Program-made: the position numbers and the translations under genes
Source: an uncultured bacterium
GTDB lineage: Bacteria; Cyanobacteriota; Vampirovibrionia; Gastranaerophilales; Gastranaerophilaceae
Assembly: GCA_949296245.1 (NCBI GenBank)
Contig: CASFNW010000001.1
Location: 1 to 64,000 of the forward strand
Direction of reading: 5' to 3'
Length of the DNA stretch: 64,000 bases
In this document: piece after piece, positions 51,889 to 61,089 of the stretch
Numbering within the stretch: the first letter of the stretch is position 1
Layout of the letters: every line of letters begins with the position of its first letter
Notes under the pieces: model-generated
Told to the model about the DNA's origin: nothing
The model's input: the letters and a program-made list of their open reading frames with translations, nothing else
Databases searched by the model: none

Positions 51889-53138
51889 ACCGCAAAATAA
51901 GCATAATTGTCGATTTCTTCATCTGTATTCATTTCGGTTACGCAGACAAGAACGCGTTCGCTGTCAAGTTTTATACCGCCGAGTATGTTATTATCTTTTA
52001 AGTTAGAAAGAAATTCGTCAGCATTATTAACTTTTAGAACAAATTCATTAAAGAAATTCTTTGATTGAAGTTCAAAACCTTTATCTATAAGTTTTTGTGC
52101 CAGTTTATGTGCATTAGATGCACTCATAAGCGCAGCTTGACTCAACCCATTGTATCCCATCAAGGCAAGATAAACTGTAGTCTGTAATGCAATAAGTGCC
52201 TGATTAGAACAAATGTTACTAGTTGCCTTTTCTCTTCTTATATGCTGTTCCCGCGTTTGCAAAGTCAGACAGAATGCCTGGTTGCCTTCTTTATCAACTG
52301 TTCTCCCGACAATTCTGCCGGGGATTTGACGTTTATATTTTTCTAAACATGCAAAATAAGCTCCATACGGCCCGCCAAAAGAAAGAGTATTGCCTGCCGG
52401 CTGCAGATTGCCCACCATAATATCGCATTCTGGCGGCTCTAATACTGCTAAAGGAAGCAAATCACTGCAGCATATAAGCAAAGTTTTATCATCCTTGAAT
52501 TTTTCTTTTAATCTTTTAACATCGTGTATTGCACCAAAATAATCCGGTGTTTGAAGCAATACACATGCTATATCAGTACCGATTTCAGATAAATCATAAG
52601 ATATTTCAATATCTGCAGCCTTTGCATAGGTATTTATAACCTGCTTGTACTGGGGATTAACTCTCTGACAAACAAGAGCTTTTTTACGTCCTGTTACTCT
52701 TATTGCTGTTAGAATTGCTTCAGCAGAGGCTGTTGCAGCATCATACATAGATGCGTTTGATACATCCATTCCTGTCAGATTACATATCATTGACTGATAT
52801 TCATAAATTGACTGTAATGTACCCTGTGATATTTCAGCCTGATACGGAGTATAAGCCGTATTAAATTCAAAACGCGTAGAAATTTTCGATACAGCAGCAG
52901 GTATAAAATGTCTCTGAGCACCTCCGCCCAGAAATGATGAATACTGTATATTATTGTTTTGTGCAAGTTTTTTTATTTCTTGAACAAGCTTCATTTCAGA
53001 GTGTGGTTCAGGTAAATTCAGCCCGTTTAATTTTATTTCGGACGGCAAATTATTATATAAATCATTGACTGAATTTAGTCCGATTGCAGAGAGCATTTGC
53101 TGTCTTTCATCTTCTGTATGTGCATTAAAATTAATCAT
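51885..53138 (-). CDS. gcvPA: glycine dehydrogenase (decarboxylating) subunit 1
   Basis: GcvPA is the N-terminal half of the two-piece P protein of the glycine cleavage system. The 417-residue fold type I protein starts with the HTEDERQQMLSAIGLNSVNDLY segment usual for the family and has FLGGGAQRHFIPAAV near 65-79 and YTPYQAEISQGTLQ near 95-108. The PLP Lys lies in the partner GcvPB, which is not adjacent in this window. Order on the minus strand is gcvT-gcvH-gcvPA with short gaps (34 nt and 3 nt). Confidence 0.93.
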   Translation of the reverse strand: MINFNAHTEDERQQMLSAIGLNSVNDLYNNLPSEIKLNGLNLPEPHSEMKLVQEIKKLAQNNNIQYSSFLGGGAQRHFIPAAVSKISTRFEFNTAYTPYQAEISQGTLQSIYEYQSMICNLTGMDVSNASMYDAATASAEAILTAIRVTGRKKALVCQRVNPQYKQVINTYAKAADIEISYDLSEIGTDIACVLLQTPDYFGAIHDVKRLKEKFKDDKTLLICCSDLLPLAVLEPPECDIMVGNLQPAGNTLSFGGPYGAYFACLEKYKRQIPGRIVGRTVDKEGNQAFCLTLQTREQHIRREKATSNICSNQALIALQTTVYLALMGYNGLSQAALMSASNAHKLAQKLIDKGFELQSKNFFNEFVLKVNNADEFLSNLKDNNILGGIKLDSERVLVCVTEMNTDEEIDNYAYFAV

Positions 53139-53141
53139 ATC

Positions 53142-53525
53142 TTATTCTATTTCGTCTTTATAATCATCATATTCAAGTAAATCACCTGAATCAGCCAGAG
53201 CATTTTCTGCCTCAACTTTTATTAGCCAGCCGTCTTCATAAGGACTATCATTTAAAATTTCAGGTGATTCTGCAAGTTTATCATTTACAGCAACGACTTT
53301 ACCGCTCACCGGCATATAAATTTCCGATGCTGCTTTTACTGATTCAACGGTAGCAAATACTTCACCTTTTGTAAAAATCGTACCAATTTCAGGGAGTTCA
53401 ATAAATACTATATCTCCCAGTTGTTCCACAGCATAATCGGTAAGACCGATATTATAGTTTCCGTCTTGATTTTCAAGTAAGTATTCATGGCTTTTTGAAC
53501 ATAAAATACCGTCTGGTACCATCAT
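53142..53525 (-). CDS. gcvH: glycine cleavage system H protein
   Basis: The lipoyl carrier of the glycine cleavage system. The lipoylated Lys is in ESVKAASEIYMPVSG near 61-75 (canonical ESVKAxSDxYxPxSG), and the SHEYLL opening matches other GcvH. Length 127 is normal. It starts at 53525 or the next codon (two Met in a row); GGAG lies about 5 nt upstream. It ends 3 nt before gcvPA. Confidence 0.95.
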   Translation of the reverse strand: MMVPDGILCSKSHEYLLENQDGNYNIGLTDYAVEQLGDIVFIELPEIGTIFTKGEVFATVESVKAASEIYMPVSGKVVAVNDKLAESPEILNDSPYEDGWLIKVEAENALADSGDLLEYDDYKDEIE

Positions 53526-53559
53526 TATCGCATTCTCCTTTATGTCTTAAGTCTTATTA

Positions 53560-54663
53560 TTATTTTTTGTAATGTTTATGTACAAAAGGTCGTTTAACTA
53601 CTTTTGCTTTATATAATTTATTTCTTACCATAATTTGTATCTCTGAGTCCAGAGTTATATTATATTTTGTATCAACATATCCCATTCCGATATTTTTACC
53701 AAGAGTTGGGGCATAGCCGCCGCTAGTGACAACACCAGCCGGTTCCCCTTTATAATATATTTCATATTCGTGTCTCGGAATAGCGCGGTCTGTCATTTCG
53801 AAACCAATTAGTGTTTTGTCCGTACCGTTTTGTATCTGTTCTTTTATAACTTTTTTCCCGTTATAATCTTCTGCTTTGTCAGAAGGAATTGACCACTTTA
53901 GACCCGCTTCAACAGGTGTTGTGTTTTCGTTTAAATCATTCCCGTACAGCATAAGTGCAGCTTCAAGTCTTAGTGAATCACGCGCACCAAGACCGATGGG
54001 AAGTAAATTGTATTCCTCTCCGGCTTCAAATAAAATATCCCAGAGTTTTAGTGCATATTCGTTCTTTACTATAAGTTCAAAGCCGTCTTCACCTGTGTAG
54101 CCGGTTCTTGAAAGGTAAACAGGAATATTTTTTAAAGAAAGTTCTTTTATTGTAAAAAATTCAGGCTGGTCATTCACTTGTATGCCTGCATTTATGAGTA
54201 TTTTGTATGCATTAGGTCCCTGCAAAGCAATCATTGCATATTCATCTGAATTATTTTCAATCGATACATCAAGCTCATTTTTATTTTTGATAAACCATCC
54301 ATAGTCTTTGTCTATGTTAGATGCATTTACGATTATTAAGTATTTTTTCTCATCAAGCCTGTATATTATTAAATCATCAACCAGAGCGCCGTTTTTCATT
54401 GTAAGCTGGCAGTAAATTGCTTTGTGTAATGCTAATTTAAATATGTCCTGAGGTACGATTTTTTGCAGAAATTTTAATGCATCATTTCCTGATACAAATA
54501 CCTGTCCCATGTGAGAAACATCAAATAATCCTGCTGAATTTCTAACAGCCTTGTGCTCTGCAATAATACTTGAATACTGGACAGGCATATCCCAGCCGCC
54601 AAACTCGACTATTTTAGCACCTAATAGTTTGTGCTTTTCATAAAAAACTGTCTTCTTCCCCAT
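53560..54663 (-). CDS. gcvT: aminomethyltransferase (glycine cleavage T protein)
   Basis: GcvT passes the methylene group from lipoyl-H protein to tetrahydrofolate. It has FGGWDMPVQYSSI near 21-33, VRNSAGLFDVSHMGQ near 40-54, the folate-binding TGYTGEDGFE near 190-199 and a normal length (367). ATG 54663 is chosen over a TTG one codon earlier. It is the first gene of the gcvT-gcvH-gcvPA unit. The 80-nt upstream gap has TTGACA (54719-54724) but is too short for a glycine riboswitch. Confidence 0.95.
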   Translation of the reverse strand: MGKKTVFYEKHKLLGAKIVEFGGWDMPVQYSSIIAEHKAVRNSAGLFDVSHMGQVFVSGNDALKFLQKIVPQDIFKLALHKAIYCQLTMKNGALVDDLIIYRLDEKKYLIIVNASNIDKDYGWFIKNKNELDVSIENNSDEYAMIALQGPNAYKILINAGIQVNDQPEFFTIKELSLKNIPVYLSRTGYTGEDGFELIVKNEYALKLWDILFEAGEEYNLLPIGLGARDSLRLEAALMLYGNDLNENTTPVEAGLKWSIPSDKAEDYNGKKVIKEQIQNGTDKTLIGFEMTDRAIPRHEYEIYYKGEPAGVVTSGGYAPTLGKNIGMGYVDTKYNITLDSEIQIMVRNKLYKAKVVKRPFVHKHYKK

Positions 54664-54718
54664 CAAGACCTCGGTTATTGTTATTAATATATTTAGTTTT
54701 AGATTATTTTATTGAACA

Positions 54719-54724
54719 TGTCAA
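54719..54724 (-). promoter_or_regulatory. -35 box before gcvT
   Basis: Perfect TTGACA on the minus strand, 17 nt before a weak -10 (TAAAAC, 54696-54701). Confidence 0.35.
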
Positions 54725-54744
54725 GGTAAAAAATAATATGATTA

Positions 54745-55647
54745 TTATATTTGTGAATAAGTTTTGAAATGTGTTTTTACAGCATTTTTAAGCTCTTCTT
54801 TTGAATATTTATCTGCAATTTGTTTTGCTGTATGCAATACATTGTCAGAACAGCCTTTGGGTATTTGAAACCCGTATTTTTTAGAAATTTCATTAATGCC
54901 TGATAAAAATTGTTCTCTTGCCAGTATTGAAGCTGCTGCCACTGCTATATCGCTTTCTGCTTTACATCTTTGTTCAAGTGTTATATTCTTGCCTTTTTTT
55001 AGCAAAGCATTTTTTATAAGTTTTTCATCGCCGAATTTGTCTGATAAAGCACAATTACAATCTTTTTTCTCCAGAACATTTTCTATTGCCCTTGCGTGAC
55101 CCCAGGCAAGAAGCAGATTCAGATTTTTCAATTTTGCATACAATTCGTTATATTTTGCCGGATTTATTGTCACTACTGAAAATATGCAGTTATTTTTTAT
55201 TATTGAAGCCAGTTTAGTTATATTTTTGTCATCAATTTTTTTACAATCTTTTATGCCTGCTTTTATCAGAATATCAGTATTAGTTTTATCAATCATAACA
55301 GCAGCAATAACAAGAGGTCCGAAAAAATCGCCCTTGCCGGATTCGTCTGTTCCTATATGATTTACCGGTATTATATCAATTGCCTGTATACCAGCAGAAT
55401 AGGAAGACGATGCAGTTTCTTCTGTTGAGCAGCTTTTTAAATCTCTTTCTATTTTATTTACAATATCGCTTACATCAGACCCCTGAATGAGAAGTTTTCC
55501 GGTTTTAAAAAAGGTAGCGCTGTAGTTTTTTGTTTTTGCTCTCCAAAAGGCATTTTGCACTGTAGAAATTTCTGCGTTATCTTTTTCAAAAAATGTTTTT
55601 AGTTTATCATTTTCTGCTATTTCAAATTTATGCGTATAATTATTCAT
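54745..55647 (-). CDS. rnhC: ribonuclease HIII
   Basis: RNase HIII cuts RNA in RNA-DNA hybrids. Residues about 1-85 are the TBP-like substrate-binding domain typical of HIII, and 95-300 the catalytic domain with the acidic set beginning in GTDESGKGDFFGPL near 99-112 (HII enzymes have GxDExGRGPLxGP). Length 300 matches HIII. HIII replaces or supplements HII in only some lineages. It lies 81 nt upstream of gcvT on the same strand. Confidence 0.92.
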   Translation of the reverse strand: MNNYTHKFEIAENDKLKTFFEKDNAEISTVQNAFWRAKTKNYSATFFKTGKLLIQGSDVSDIVNKIERDLKSCSTEETASSSYSAGIQAIDIIPVNHIGTDESGKGDFFGPLVIAAVMIDKTNTDILIKAGIKDCKKIDDKNITKLASIIKNNCIFSVVTINPAKYNELYAKLKNLNLLLAWGHARAIENVLEKKDCNCALSDKFGDEKLIKNALLKKGKNITLEQRCKAESDIAVAAASILAREQFLSGINEISKKYGFQIPKGCSDNVLHTAKQIADKYSKEELKNAVKTHFKTYSQI

Positions 55648-55686
55648 ATTTTACCTGCAATACTGTTAATCTACTATAACATAACC

Positions 55687-55715
55687 ATGACAGGTATGGT
55701 TATATGTTGTATAAT
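55687..55715 (+). promoter_or_regulatory. promoter of the AsmA-like gene
   Basis: ATGACA (55687-55692, 5 of 6), 17-nt spacer, perfect TATAAT (55710-55715), about 19 nt before ATG 55734. Confidence 0.6.
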
Positions 55716-55733
55716 AATCATTTGGAGTTTGGA

Positions 55734-58700
55734 ATGAAGGTACTTATAAAATTTTTAATAGCATTATCTGTTCTTGTAGCTGTCGTTTATTGCAGTATAT
55801 ACTTTGCAGTGCCTTATTTACTTAATAAAAATGATTTTGATGCTTTTATTTCTAAGTCCGTAAAAAATCAAACAGGACTTATACTTGTGCTTCATAACAG
55901 CAGTGTTTCAATGTATCCGAATCTTGATATCAAGCTAAAAACTGACGATATACAGCTTTTTTATCCGGACAAAAGACAGATTTTAAACATAAGAGATTCT
56001 GATATCGATGTATCTTTTTTCAGTCTTTTGAAAAAAGAAATTAAAATAAACAAAATAACTGCAGGTGAGCTTCAATTCACGACTAAACTTTTAAAAAACG
56101 GAAAAACTACGTTTCAAGAGTATTTAGAACAGCATAAAGTTAATAAAAAGTTTGATATAACTATTTCCAATAAATTACCGGCAATATCAATAAAGAAATA
56201 TCTGTTTAAATTAAAAGATGATGAATCAGGACAAAAATTCAAATTGTCCGGCGGTAATCTAAAACTGTCACAAAATATAGATATTAGATATTTAAATTTT
56301 TCTATTAACGGTACTTTTTACTGCTTTGATAAAAAATATTTAAATTATAATATTAAACTTGCTGTACCCAAAAAATTATTTGAGAATGTACATAAAAAAC
56401 TTTTTGATATAAATTTTGACAATTTATATAAATACAGCTTTTTGGCTGACTTAACTGCCGATGTAAAAATTCACGAAAACAAAGGCTCTTTTGATTATCT
56501 TTCCGGCAAAATTAACGTTGACCATTTTTATATAATTTTAGGAAATACTAAACTGCCTGAGAGTTATTTTCATGCAGTGCTTAATAAAGGCCGTGCTGTT
56601 GTGACATCAAAATTCTACACAGCTAAAGATGAAGTGACGGATATCAGTGCGGATTTAAAGCTCAAAAAATCTTACGATATTAAGATAAAATGCTATTGTC
56701 CAAAAGCTGATATAGCGAATCTTCAAAGACTTTCTATTTCTTTGCTTGAAATATTGAAAATAAAGAATAATCTTTCAGAATTTAACGCAGGCGGCAAAAT
56801 AAGTGCAAATTTTAGTATTAACACGAATTTAAAGAATATAAGTTCAAGCGGCTCATTAAAGATTATGAATGCATACCTCCGTCATAAAGATATTCCTCTG
56901 AATATTAATTCTGCAAATGCACTTGTTGATTTTTCCGATAATATGATAAAAATTAAACGCTCTGATTTGAATGTTAACAATCAACCGCTCAAGATTAACG
57001 GTATAATAGACAGCAAAGCAAGTGCCGATTTATCTTTAAATGCCTCAAATCTTGATATAAATAACATTATTAAAGCATTTAATTTTATTAAACCCGGCAA
57101 AAATCTCGTATTTAACAGCGGTAAGTTATCTTTTTCCGCAAAAATTAAGGGCGTTTTATCAAAGCCTGATTTGTACGCAGATGTTGTTATCAATAGTCTT
57201 TCAGCATTTGAAAAAACAAAAAACATTAATATACAAATTCCCAAAATCCAATTGAAACTTTTTTATAAAAAAGGTAAGTATAGCGGCTCTGTCACATTGT
57301 ATAATTTGTCTGCGATGTGTACAAATGTTTTAAATTCTGAACATAAACTGCGTTCAGAACTAATTTCAGCGGTTTTTGACAGCAATAACATTAATATTTC
57401 TCCGTTTAAACTTGATACCGGCAATGCACGACTGATTGTAAACGGAAAAATAACCGATTATTTAAAAACACCGGAGGTTAATATACAGACAAGCGGCAAT
57501 ATTGATACCTCTTTTATAAAATCGTTGTTACCTAAAGATATTACAGTTTATTCAAAAGGCTATTTGCCTTTAAAAATGCAGGTTAAACAAATAAAAAATG
57601 TCACATCAATAACCGCTTATGTGTTAGCAAATCCAAAGAATTATATCACCCCTGTACATATAAATAATTTTTCTAAGATTAATTCTCTATCCTGCATACA
57701 AACAACAATAAAAGGAAATGACATTTATATTGACAATTTCTCTATCTATTATGCAAAAGGAATAAACGGGCTGACCAAAGACATAAAGCTGTCGAATCTT
57801 AAAAAAGCTTTTGAAGTAAAAGGTAAAATTAAGAACTTTTTATCGGTACCATCCTTAGAAAATCTACACCTCCTTATTCCGGAAAATTTAAGCATATCAC
57901 TACCGATTAAGGGTGCAAATTTAGATTTAAAGGCTGAGACGAAAGCGGATTTAATTTTAAATGGAACATTAAAAAAGCCTTCAATCACGGGAAATATAAA
58001 TATTAATTCTCTTGATATTGAGCAATATCTGGTTAATGTGCAAAATTTAGTTATTAATTTTTATAATACCAAGATATTATTAAAACTTGATAATCTTAAA
58101 ATTAAGGACTCTGATGTTTCTGTAGAGCTGGAAGCCCCTGTAAATATCTTATACAGCAAAAATAACAGTGTTATAAACAGGCTAGATATACATTCATCCT
58201 ACCTTGATATGAATTCAGTTATGTCTTTAATGAATATATTCACTCAGGCAAAATACGCTCCGGGGGCTGAGTTTCCGTATTGCATAAATTCAGGTAAACT
58301 CAGTATTTCAAACTTTAAGATGGATAAAATTTTAGTACAGAATGTTACCGGTAATATATCTGCAAAGAAAAATTACCTTTACATTACTGATTTATTTGCA
58401 AATGCATACGGCGGCAAGGCTGCAGGGAAAATAACATACAGTTTTCCATATATGTCTGTTCAGGCTGATTTGCAGGGCAGAGATATGGATGCAAAATCCG
58501 CAGCAAATGCTTTTATTCCTCAAAAACAAAAAATTTCCGGGCGGCTTAATTTTGATACATCAGTAAATCTTTTTGTGTCTGATATTGATAAAATGATAAA
58601 AACAATGTCTGGCAGTGCTGATATACTCATAAAAAACGGACATTTAGGACAGCTCGGCCGGTTTGAACATTTCTTATATGCGCAGAATTTGCTGGCTCAA

Positions 58701-59354
58701 AGATTGATATATGCAAGCCTCAATAGTGCACGTCAGGCGATAAGCCCGAAAGATACCGGCTATATTACCTATTTGAAAGGCAAAGTTAACTTTGCTAACG
58801 GCATAGCACATTTGAATCCCATAACTACATCAGGCCCGCAGATGAGTATGTATATAACAGGAAATATTAATCTTGTGAATAATTATACAAATTTGCAAAT
58901 ACTCGGGAAAATATCATCAGAGGTTTCTTCATCACTTGGTGTATTAGGTTCGTTGACAATAAAAGATTTTTTGGATGAGCACACGAAATACGGACCTGCA
59001 GCAGCACGCTTATTTAATTTTTATAACAAAGAAATTCCTGATTCAGAAATTCAAAAGATTCCTGCACTTTTGCCGGATTACAGATATGATACAAAAACAT
59101 TTGAAGTTCAAATATCAGGTGACCCGGACAGCGTTAAATCTGTTAAAAATTTCAACTGGGTAAGTCCTGCCGGAACAAAACAGAAACTTATGCAAGAGTC
59201 AGCAGCCGCGATGAATACAAATCCGAAATCTATCGAAGGCAATACTCTGCAGCAAAATCAGCCTGAGCAAAAACGAGATAATGCACCTCTTAATATACAA
59301 CCTGTATACCAACCTGATTTTCTGGATGCTATACCGGATAAATTCAGCGATTAG
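55734..59354 (+). CDS. AsmA/TamB-like envelope lipid-transport protein
   Basis: A 1206-residue protein with one N-terminal membrane helix (about 5-28) and a long periplasmic part of repeated beta strands, typical of bridge-like AsmA proteins that move phospholipids between membranes. Recognisable AsmA-type pieces include the LxxxLKIxGxxSxPxxxA pattern repeated through the middle and DFxxxLxxxNGxL-like SADILIKNGHLGQLGRF near 960-976. The last 80 residues are Gln/Pro/Asn-rich and disordered. With the MCE protein it supports a two-membrane envelope. Start chosen at ATG 55734, with GGAG upstream; its end overlaps the convergent nucleotidase gene by 11 nt. Confidence 0.85.
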   Translation: MKVLIKFLIALSVLVAVVYCSIYFAVPYLLNKNDFDAFISKSVKNQTGLILVLHNSSVSMYPNLDIKLKTDDIQLFYPDKRQILNIRDSDIDVSFFSLLKKEIKINKITAGELQFTTKLLKNGKTTFQEYLEQHKVNKKFDITISNKLPAISIKKYLFKLKDDESGQKFKLSGGNLKLSQNIDIRYLNFSINGTFYCFDKKYLNYNIKLAVPKKLFENVHKKLFDINFDNLYKYSFLADLTADVKIHENKGSFDYLSGKINVDHFYIILGNTKLPESYFHAVLNKGRAVVTSKFYTAKDEVTDISADLKLKKSYDIKIKCYCPKADIANLQRLSISLLEILKIKNNLSEFNAGGKISANFSINTNLKNISSSGSLKIMNAYLRHKDIPLNINSANALVDFSDNMIKIKRSDLNVNNQPLKINGIIDSKASADLSLNASNLDINNIIKAFNFIKPGKNLVFNSGKLSFSAKIKGVLSKPDLYADVVINSLSAFEKTKNINIQIPKIQLKLFYKKGKYSGSVTLYNLSAMCTNVLNSEHKLRSELISAVFDSNNINISPFKLDTGNARLIVNGKITDYLKTPEVNIQTSGNIDTSFIKSLLPKDITVYSKGYLPLKMQVKQIKNVTSITAYVLANPKNYITPVHINNFSKINSLSCIQTTIKGNDIYIDNFSIYYAKGINGLTKDIKLSNLKKAFEVKGKIKNFLSVPSLENLHLLIPENLSISLPIKGANLDLKAETKADLILNGTLKKPSITGNININSLDIEQYLVNVQNLVINFYNTKILLKLDNLKIKDSDVSVELEAPVNILYSKNNSVINRLDIHSSYLDMNSVMSLMNIFTQAKYAPGAEFPYCINSGKLSISNFKMDKILVQNVTGNISAKKNYLYITDLFANAYGGKAAGKITYSFPYMSVQADLQGRDMDAKSAANAFIPQKQKISGRLNFDTSVNLFVSDIDKMIKTMSGSADILIKNGHLGQLGRFEHFLYAQNLLAQRLIYASLNSARQAISPKDTGYITYLKGKVNFANGIAHLNPITTSGPQMSMYITGNINLVNNYTNLQILGKISSEVSSSLGVLGSLTIKDFLDEHTKYGPAAARLFNFYNKEIPDSEIQKIPALLPDYRYDTKTFEVQISGDPDSVKSVKNFNWVSPAGTKQKLMQESAAAMNTNPKSIEGNTLQQNQPEQKRDNAPLNIQPVYQPDFLDAIPDKFSD

Positions 59355-60933
59355 GCTGTGTATAGTTTTCCTTTGTGATACGTCCGTCAGCTTTTATGGT
59401 AATAGGTTTTCCGTTAAAATATTTTATGTAATCAATCAGCATCTGAGTTTCATTTTTGTCACATTTGTGTATGATTTTTTCCGGACAGGCGAGTGATTCA
59501 AGACCTTCACTTCCGCCAGCGACAAATGTATTGTATGCAACTTTAAAGAATTTGTCGCTGCTCGGGTTTTGTGAATCCAGAGGAACTCTTGTTCCATCCT
59601 GTTTTACAAGTACTACATCTTTTACTTTATTGTCTTTACCTATTACATATCGAAGACCTGCCACCTGAAGCGCACCAGTTCTGTGATATTTTGTAGTTGC
59701 TTGAATTGCGCTATTGAGTACATCTATAATGTCTTTTTCGCTTAATTTGTATACATTTACATCATTGTAAAAGGGCATAAGATCCATTACATCTCTGTCT
59801 GTAACAGGGCCTGCAGGAAGGCTTGCTCTGATTCCGCCCATGTTATTTAAGACAAGGTCTGCATCTGAATATTTCAAATATGCATCACTCAAAAATGCGC
59901 TTAATGGGCTTTCTTCTAGAACCGTTTCCGGTTTTGATTTTACTTCCTGCGCAATAACACCTATTTCCTCGGGTGCACCGAGTGAGATATCTTCCATTGT
60001 TTTTACGGCGAGATTTTCACGCTGATTATCCAGTGATTTTATTTCATTTTTTGCTTTAATTATGCGTCCGAATTTATCATAAACAACATCAAGCTCACCG
60101 TAAGAATGACCGTTTTTGCCTGCCTGGGTAATTATTACCCATTCACCTCTAGGCGATTTGAATAAATTTTGCCCGTATACTAAGCCGTTTAGCGTATCAT
60201 GGGAATGTCCGTCATTTATAACATCAATTCCTCCAACATTTTTAGCTATAGCTACAGCAGCATCTCTTCCTACATGGGAAACAAGTTTTATTATGTTTAC
60301 CCCTTGTTTCTCAAGCTTTTCAACTTCATTTTTCAGAGCCTCTTCGGTTTCTTTTAGGTTTAAGATTCTTATGTCCTGTGTGTTTTCCTTACTTTGTGAA
60401 CTTAATCTAGAAAACAAATCGCATGGTGCAAGTCCTATGTATCCAATTTTTTTACCGTTTTCCTCAACAATCATAGAAGTCGCAAATCTTCCGGCATCCG
60501 TATCATCTTTTAATGGATAAGATGCAATTTTAGAGCTGTCTTTTGGTACAAGATTAAGTGCAAGTGTTTTAAATTTTGCGAAATCCAGCATTTCTGACAA
60601 TCCTACCGCACCTTTATAATCCATATTGTGATTACCCGGCGCTGCTGCTGTAATATTGCACATATTCATAATTTTCACAATTGCAATGTTTTTATCTCTG
60701 TTCGCGCCTACCCATTCATCACCTGACAAAATAACATCGCCGGTCGGATTTTCTTTTTTGAATACATCTGAAACAGTTTTGAATTTTCTAAAGGCTTTTA
60801 AGTGTCCGTGAAAATCATTGCCGTATAATGTTTTTTGTCTAAATTCACTATTATCTTGTACAGGGGATGCATTATTATTTCCGAATTTTATTCTGGAATT
60901 ATAAAATATGCTGAAATTGTTATTAATGAACAT
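59344..60933 (-). CDS. 5'-nucleotidase/UshA-like metallophosphoesterase without a signal peptide
   Basis: A 529-residue enzyme with both domains of the family. The metal-binding N-terminal domain has Asp40 and His42 (GNDFHGH), Asp72 (SGDEW), Asn101-His102 (GNHNMDY), a later His in SHVGRD near 217, and the NDGHSHD motif near 235. The C-terminal substrate domain has NNMGGIRASLPAG near 365. Such enzymes hydrolyse extracellular nucleotides and are normally exported by a Sec signal peptide; none is present. The first 30 residues are polar, with IKFG at 15-18 (60880-60891). See findings. Confidence 0.9.
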   Translation of the reverse strand: MFINNNFSIFYNSRIKFGNNNASPVQDNSEFRQKTLYGNDFHGHLKAFRKFKTVSDVFKKENPTGDVILSGDEWVGANRDKNIAIVKIMNMCNITAAAPGNHNMDYKGAVGLSEMLDFAKFKTLALNLVPKDSSKIASYPLKDDTDAGRFATSMIVEENGKKIGYIGLAPCDLFSRLSSQSKENTQDIRILNLKETEEALKNEVEKLEKQGVNIIKLVSHVGRDAAVAIAKNVGGIDVINDGHSHDTLNGLVYGQNLFKSPRGEWVIITQAGKNGHSYGELDVVYDKFGRIIKAKNEIKSLDNQRENLAVKTMEDISLGAPEEIGVIAQEVKSKPETVLEESPLSAFLSDAYLKYSDADLVLNNMGGIRASLPAGPVTDRDVMDLMPFYNDVNVYKLSEKDIIDVLNSAIQATTKYHRTGALQVAGLRYVIGKDNKVKDVVLVKQDGTRVPLDSQNPSSDKFFKVAYNTFVAGGSEGLESLACPEKIIHKCDKNETQMLIDYIKYFNGKPITIKADGRITKENYTQPNR

Positions 60934-61089
60934 AATATAAATCCGTAAGTTCTGACATTGATATAAAACATGTCATCAAAAATCTTTGCCATAATGTTAA
61001 CATTTGTTTACAATTTGTTCCAGTATTGTAAATAATCCAAAATCGATTGTTTTTATATATATAAGGTTAGAAAATTAGGATTTACAAAT

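Noticed and set aside
54664-54744. Glycine riboswitch before gcvT
   Set aside because: The gap is only 81 nt and has none of the conserved G-rich aptamer sequence.
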